Assembly: GCF_047246645.1 (NCBI RefSeq) | Contig: NZ_JBFOKR010000008.1 | Location: 157,825 to 221,824 of the forward strand | Direction: 5' to 3' | Length of the DNA stretch: 64,000 bases | Origin: Ferdinandcohnia sp047246645 | GTDB lineage: Bacteria; Bacillota; Bacilli; Bacillales; Bacillaceae_L | In this document: positions 60,175 to 64,000 of the stretch, one piece after another | How positions within the stretch are numbered: the first letter of the stretch is position 1 | Layout of the letters: every line of letters starts with the position of its first letter | Translations under genes and position numbers: made by a program | Notes under the pieces: generated by a model | Seen by the model: the letters and a program-made list of their open reading frames with translations, nothing else | Told to the model about the DNA's origin: nothing | Database searches by the model: none

Positions 60175-61377
60175 TTAGTGCTTTTGGATAAACACTACTT
60201 TTAAATAGTTTCCTTCTTTGTATGACTTTATTGTCGCAAAGTCAGAAGGCAGGGAAAACTCCTCTTTTATACTATATTTTACATTTGATTCCTTACATGC
60301 CTGATCAATAAATGTTTTGAATTTTTTCATATCAAAGTTCGCACTATTTGTCGAAGCAACAATTACCCCATTTTTTTCAGTGATGAGAATAGCCTCTTTT
60401 AGTAAGTTTTTATAATCCTTAGCAGCACTAAAGGTGTATTTTTTTGACCTAGCAAAACTTGGAGGATCCAGAATAACGAGGTCAAACATTTTCCTTTTCC
60501 TTACAGCATATTTAAAATATTGAAATACATCCTCTACGATAATATCTTGGGCCTCAAAGTCTATATCATTAATACTAAACTGCTCCATTGTCTTGCTCAG
60601 ACTCCGATTCGCAAGATCAACACTCGTTGTCTTAGTGGCTCCACCTAATGCAGCGAATACAGAAAATACCCCGGTATAGGAAAATGTGTTCAATACTGTT
60701 TTACCCTTTGCATACTTATCAAAAATGGTTTTTCTTACATCGCGCTGATCGAGGAAGACACCGACCATTGCCCCCTCGTTCAAGTATACAGCTATGCGTA
60801 CACCATTTTCTTTTACTATTATCGGAAACTGACCTCTATTTCCATCTACAAATCCATCTTCTTCGATATATTTTCCACCAGTGTCATAGCGCTTTTTTTG
60901 GTAGATGCCCTCATATTCTACTAAATTTCTCAGTGAATCAACTACGTAATTTTTAAATGCAAAGATTCCTTCACTGTACCAATTAATTAAATAATACCCA
61001 TCAAAATAATCAATCGTTAATCCGCCAATTCCGTCTCCTTCAGCGTTGAAGACCCGGAAGGCATTTGTTTGTTCACTACTAAATAATTCTTTTCTTTTTT
61101 CGAAAGCAGTTTTTATTTTTCTTTCAAAAAATGATTGATCAATCTTTTCATTTTCCTTATGAGTTAGAATCCAGCCATAGCCTTTATTTTGTTTCCCGTA
61201 ATAACCTTTTCCGATATATTTGTCTTTTTCATCGACAAGTTGGACTATCATACCCTCTTTTGTTAAGCTTTCCATGTTATAAATTGCTTCTTTAAGAATA
61301 AGGGGATAACCAGTTTGATAGGATTTCTCAAATTTCGACTTCACCTTTAATATACCTTCTGTCTGCATATACACCAT
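60175..61377 (-). CDS. Class I SAM-dependent rRNA methyltransferase (RlmI-like)
   Basis: This 400-aa protein starts with a PUA-type RNA-binding domain (about residues 10-90, PLILKEAIYNMESLTKEGMIVQLVDEKDKYIGKGYYGKQNKG). A linker beta domain follows (FRVFNAEGDGIGGLTIDYFDGYYLI). The Rossmann methyltransferase carries VLNTFSYTGVFSVFAALGGA for SAM binding and the catalytic-type motif DLVILDPPSFARSKK. The architecture matches RlmI/YwbD-like 23S rRNA m5C methyltransferases. ATG 61377 has no clear ribosome binding site; ATG 61368 with GGATGG nearby is an alternative. Confidence 0.87.
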   Translation of the reverse strand: MVYMQTEGILKVKSKFEKSYQTGYPLILKEAIYNMESLTKEGMIVQLVDEKDKYIGKGYYGKQNKGYGWILTHKENEKIDQSFFERKIKTAFEKRKELFSSEQTNAFRVFNAEGDGIGGLTIDYFDGYYLINWYSEGIFAFKNYVVDSLRNLVEYEGIYQKKRYDTGGKYIEEDGFVDGNRGQFPIIVKENGVRIAVYLNEGAMVGVFLDQRDVRKTIFDKYAKGKTVLNTFSYTGVFSVFAALGGATKTTSVDLANRSLSKTMEQFSINDIDFEAQDIIVEDVFQYFKYAVRKRKMFDLVILDPPSFARSKKYTFSAAKDYKNLLKEAILITEKNGVIVASTNSANFDMKKFKTFIDQACKESNVKYSIKEEFSLPSDFATIKSYKEGNYLKVVFIQKH

Positions 61378-61503
61378 CCATGTTTAAAGTCTATTTTTTT
61401 CTATGATTTTGTTTAAGCAAATGTAAACCACTCATTCATATAATTGACAGCACAATGAGTGATATTCGAATAACTCCTTTTTCCCTTTAGCAAAAAAACA
61501 AAA

Positions 61504-61983
61504 CTATTTATGGTACGGTTCTCCCCTATTAATCCGAAATGCCCTATAAATCTGCTCTACCAATATCAATCTCATCAACTGATGAGGAAACGTCATTTTT
61601 GAGAAGGAAAGTGTGTCATTTGCCCGCTTCATTACGTCATTACTCAACCCCAATGATCCACCAATAACAAACGCAATCTTACTTTTTCCATAGGTGCCTA
61701 GCCTTTCTATGTCTGCTGCGAGCTGTTCAGAGGACTTCATTTTTCCTTCGATAGCAAGAGCAATTACATGTGTATCATCGGATAACTTTGATAATATACG
61801 GTCTCCCTCTTTTTGTTTAACTTGCTCCATCTCTGAATCACTCATGTTCTCTGGAGCTTTTTCATCTGCTAATTCAACAACCTCGACCTTTGCATATGAC
61901 GTTAAACGTTTTAAATATTCATTTATCCCCTGAATTAAATATTTTTCTTTCAGTTTTCCAACCGTAATAATTGTGATGTTCAA
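61504..61983 (-). CDS. rlmH: 23S rRNA (pseudouridine-1915 N3) methyltransferase RlmH
   Basis: This 159-aa SPOUT methyltransferase matches the usual RlmH length exactly when started at TTG 61983, which has GGGG 6 nt upstream; the frame is open seven codons further. Family strings are ITIITVGKLKEKYLIQGINEYLKRL, VIALAIEGKMKSSEQLA, the knot region IAFVIGGSLGLSNDVMKRA and the C-terminal LVEQIYRAFRINRGEPYHK. It methylates pseudouridine 1915 in helix 69. It lies after yyzF, as in B. subtilis near the replication origin. Confidence 0.95.
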   Translation of the reverse strand: MNITIITVGKLKEKYLIQGINEYLKRLTSYAKVEVVELADEKAPENMSDSEMEQVKQKEGDRILSKLSDDTHVIALAIEGKMKSSEQLAADIERLGTYGKSKIAFVIGGSLGLSNDVMKRANDTLSFSKMTFPHQLMRLILVEQIYRAFRINRGEPYHK

Positions 61984-62018
61984 TTTTATCCCCACTTCAC
62001 TCACATTTTACAAACACT

Positions 62019-62061
62019 TTATCCACAAAAGTTATCCACATATCCACATTTTCTATCCACA
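62019..62061. promoter_or_regulatory. DnaA-box cluster upstream of rlmH
   Basis: Perfect DnaA boxes TTATCCACA lie at 62019-62027 and 62032-62040, with one-mismatch boxes at 62040-62048 and 62053-62061, all in the same orientation. A third perfect box is at 62297-62305 beyond yyzF. Origin-proximal DnaA-box clusters near yydA (rlmH) are known in B. subtilis. Confidence 0.85.
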
Positions 62062-62076
62062 TCTTGTATGCGAATA

Positions 62077-62235
62077 CTAGTTCCCTACTATATATACAGC
62101 CTTATTTTGACAAAATTCACAGGTTGTTGATAACTTTTCGTCGTCTTCAATCTTCGTCATTATTGGTGCAGATTCGTGTTCATCCACAATCATATCAAGG
62201 GCTAAATCAATATGTTCTTCACAACATTTAATCAT
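62077..62235 (-). CDS. yyzF: CxxH/CxxC zinc-binding-type small protein YyzF
   Basis: This 52-aa protein starts at ATG 62235 with GGAGG upstream and ends at TAG 62077. It has CCEEH near the N-terminus (C-x2-H) and CEFC near the C-terminus (C-x2-C), a probable zinc site. The middle is acidic. Proteins of this size and motif set are annotated YyzF beside rlmH in Bacillus. The function is unknown. It lies between DnaA boxes on both sides. Confidence 0.87.
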   Translation of the reverse strand: MIKCCEEHIDLALDMIVDEHESAPIMTKIEDDEKLSTTCEFCQNKAVYIVGN

Positions 62236-62305
62236 TTTAATTCCTCCGTAATTCGACTAGAAACGCTATTTTTTACTACTCTAATAATTCATCTATTTAT
62301 CCACA

Positions 62306-62737
62306 ACGAATAAATTCTTTATTATCTTACCCGTTTCTCCCCTTTTATTCAAAAGTTTATTAAATATTAATAGCTATACCCAAAATCTCCTGACACCTCT
62401 TTTTAATCCTACTATTACGCTTTTCTCATCACCATTTTTGATATTAACCTCGGATCTTAATGACGGTGATTTACTGTTTAACTTTTATAAATGGGCACTG
62501 TTAAACGCTAGTACTTTCAGCAGTAGATGGCCTCTTTCCGCCCTGGCCAGAAAGCCTCTCTGTCACTTTGCTCATGGAGGGTCTCCCTTGAAACGCATTT
62601 CCGCAAAGAGTCTCATATCTTCCACTTCAATCAACATATAAACAACAGCAAACAGCACAACCTAAAAAAAGATTTTTTACTAAAAGTTTAAATTGTCAGA
62701 AATTGGTCTACAATATTGAAGAAAATTGAAATGAATT
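62306..62737. other. GC-richer intergenic segment with two overlapping tiny frames
   Basis: On the minus strand a frame ending GDPP (ATG 62637 to TGA 62572; a GTG further up is possible) overlaps a 24-codon frame (62575-62501, reading TERLSGQGGKRPSTAES) by ATGA. Base composition is higher in GC than its neighbours. Both could be chance frames on a repeat or RNA. The + frame at 62438-62641 is less convincing. Confidence 0.3.
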
Positions 62738-62752
62738 AGAGGTGTATGTTTA

Positions 62753-63892
62753 TTGAAGAAGTCAACATATCTTATTTTACTTGGAGTTATCTTAATTGCA
62801 GGAGTGAGTTTTTCCTTATTTTCTAATGACGATACAACCGTAGAAGATAATAAGGGACTCTATCAGAATGATGCAGACGAGGTCTCTAAGGAGGCAGTAG
62901 AAGTAGTTGCTGCTGATGATGGTAGTATTAATGCCAATCATTTGTATATTCCTTGGACAATTAACAAAAGCGGAAGTTCCTTTTTCCTGAGTCAACGTGA
63001 AGGATCAGTCATTCAGATTGATGGAGAATTTGGATTAGTCGAAGTTCAGGATGTTACTGTTTCTGAAGACATTCATCAAGAGGGAGAAGGCGGATTTCTT
63101 GGATTTACGTTGGCTCCAGATTTTGATACATCTAAGATGGCTTTTGCCTATCACACATATCAAAAAGATGGTAAAACGCTAAATCGAATTGTCTCATTAA
63201 AACTTGATGACAATAAGTGGAACGAAGAAGCTGTCCTCGTGGATGGAATCCCAGGTGGAGAAATAAATAATGGCGGTCGAATTCTAGTTGGTCCAGATGG
63301 AATGCTATATGCGACCACAGGTGATACTGGAAAAGGAGAAAACGCACAAAGTCTTAAGAATCTAGCTGGTAAAATCTTAAGAATGGAACTAGATGGCGAT
63401 ATCCCTAAAGACAACCCTTATAATAATTCCTATATTTACTCTTTTGGACACCGGAACCCGCAGGGGTTAGCCTGGGATAATAAAGGTAAACTTTATAGTT
63501 CAGAACATGGAGAGTCTGGACATGATGAAATTAACCTTATTGAAGCAGGTAAAAACTATGGATGGCCAACCATTCAAGGTGACGAGGAAAAAGATAACAT
63601 GGTGAAACCACTTCTCCATTCAGGCGACAGCACATGGGCACCGTCTGGCATGGCTTTCAAAGACGGAAAACTATTCATAGCTTCGTTAGCCGGTAAGAAA
63701 ATCTTTACGTATGATATTGCAACTTCAAAAATGAACGACTTTTTTGGGGATGCAGGAAGACTAAGAGATGTAATGATTGAAAGAGATGAGCTATTTACGA
63801 TTACTAACAACCATGATAGTCGTGGTAATCCAAACGAAAAAGATGATCGCTTACTTCAAATCTCTTTAACAGAAAAAGCATCAACTAACTAA
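62753..63892 (+). CDS. PQQ-dependent sugar dehydrogenase family protein, membrane-anchored
   Basis: This 379-aa protein has an N-terminal hydrophobic segment (about residues 5-24) without lipobox, then an acidic spacer. The six-bladed propeller of soluble glucose dehydrogenase-like proteins follows: EGGFLGFTLAPDF, NNGGRILVGPDGMLYATTGDTG, YSFGHRNPQGLAWD and SSEHGESGHDEINLIEAGKNYGWP. The HRNPQG and EHG motifs mark the PQQ/sugar-binding face. The donor sugar is unknown, and Bacilli rarely make PQQ. The TTG start at 62753 has AGAGGTG 8 nt upstream. Confidence 0.87.
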   Translation: MKKSTYLILLGVILIAGVSFSLFSNDDTTVEDNKGLYQNDADEVSKEAVEVVAADDGSINANHLYIPWTINKSGSSFFLSQREGSVIQIDGEFGLVEVQDVTVSEDIHQEGEGGFLGFTLAPDFDTSKMAFAYHTYQKDGKTLNRIVSLKLDDNKWNEEAVLVDGIPGGEINNGGRILVGPDGMLYATTGDTGKGENAQSLKNLAGKILRMELDGDIPKDNPYNNSYIYSFGHRNPQGLAWDNKGKLYSSEHGESGHDEINLIEAGKNYGWPTIQGDEEKDNMVKPLLHSGDSTWAPSGMAFKDGKLFIASLAGKKIFTYDIATSKMNDFFGDAGRLRDVMIERDELFTITNNHDSRGNPNEKDDRLLQISLTEKASTN

Positions 63893-63929
63893 AGCTAATA
63901 TAAAAAAAAGAAATCGCTCAAACTAAAAT

Positions 63930-63983
63930 GTACCCTATAGAATAGACACTTAAAAAAAGTGCTCTTTCTATAGGGTATTTTTT
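63930..63983 (+). terminator. Terminator of the sugar dehydrogenase gene
   Basis: ACCCTATAGAA pairs with TTCTATAGGGT around a loop holding an ACTTaaaaaaAGTG sub-hairpin, followed by TATTTTTTG. Confidence 0.85.
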
Positions 63984-64000
63984 GTATAATTTAAAGTACA

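Noticed and set aside
62019..62305. Replication origin oriC
   Set aside because: DnaA boxes are present, but dnaA, dnaN and a long AT-rich unwinding region are absent. The site fits a titration cluster near rlmH.

Overview
The window is chromosomal DNA from a low-GC Gram-positive bacterium of the Bacillaceae. Protein families point there (SpoIID/LytB, GltC, FruRKA, RlmH next to YyzF, Mqo, paired YkkCD-type exporters). So do the strong AGGAGG-type ribosome binding sites, frequent TTG/GTG starts, rho-independent terminators, CcpA-type cre sites and Rex operators. No rRNA, tRNA, CRISPR array, prophage or intact insertion sequence was seen. The right end (rlmH, yyzF and a DnaA-box cluster) resembles the origin-proximal part of the B. 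subtilis chromosome.

Layout. 0-6 kb: the 3' end of glnS, a SpoIID/LytB protein, a homodimer-type ABC exporter and a cytoplasmic PhoD-like phosphatase. 6-9 kb: a guanidine-I riboswitch with a paired SMR guanidinium exporter, then a pyruvate-oxidase-like enzyme. 9-16.5 kb: a 2-oxoglutarate node made of gltC divergent from an NADP-type glutamate dehydrogenase, odhAB, and a Crp/Fnr regulator. 16.8-22.3 kb: a cell-wall block with an M23 endopeptidase and an operon of ATP-grasp ligase, MurE-like ligase, aspartate racemase and a small protein. 22.5-31.3 kb: nucleoside transporter, NRDE protein, MFS pump, a Rex-controlled DoxX protein, the fruRKA operon, a tiny lipoprotein and a rhodanese. 31.5-40.5 kb: GH43 enzyme, LysM amidase, a candidate small RNA, NhaC antiporter, a PadR-controlled heterodimeric ABC exporter and YjdM.

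40.7-48.2 kb: mqo, then the most unusual locus: an actin-like ParM homologue, a ribbon-helix-helix ParR-like adaptor and a second FtsZ that ends exactly at the GTPase core. An array of 11 GTWWAC sites lies upstream. It looks like a complete type II partition locus on the chromosome, with a tail-less FtsZ added. A metNIQ-like importer follows. 48.4-64 kb: RluF, a LURP-one protein, cytoplasmic xylanolytic GH43 and GH10 enzymes, a LysM-3D cell-wall protein, a LacI-controlled VOC/SDR/ThuA operon, a truncated AraC gene with a VOC protein, rRNA methyltransferases, RlmH/YyzF with DnaA boxes, and a PQQ-type sugar dehydrogenase.

Three themes link the genes. Carbon regulation appears as cre-like sites before odhA, fruR, GH43, GH10 and lacI. 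Redox and 2-oxoglutarate control appears through Rex and GltC. Cell wall and cytoskeleton functions appear in the Lys-D-Asp-type cross-bridge candidate cluster, the LysM hydrolases and the ParMR-FtsZ locus. Start sites were moved where a better ribosome binding site supported it; each move is noted in its entry. All family assignments come from reading motifs, not from database searches.
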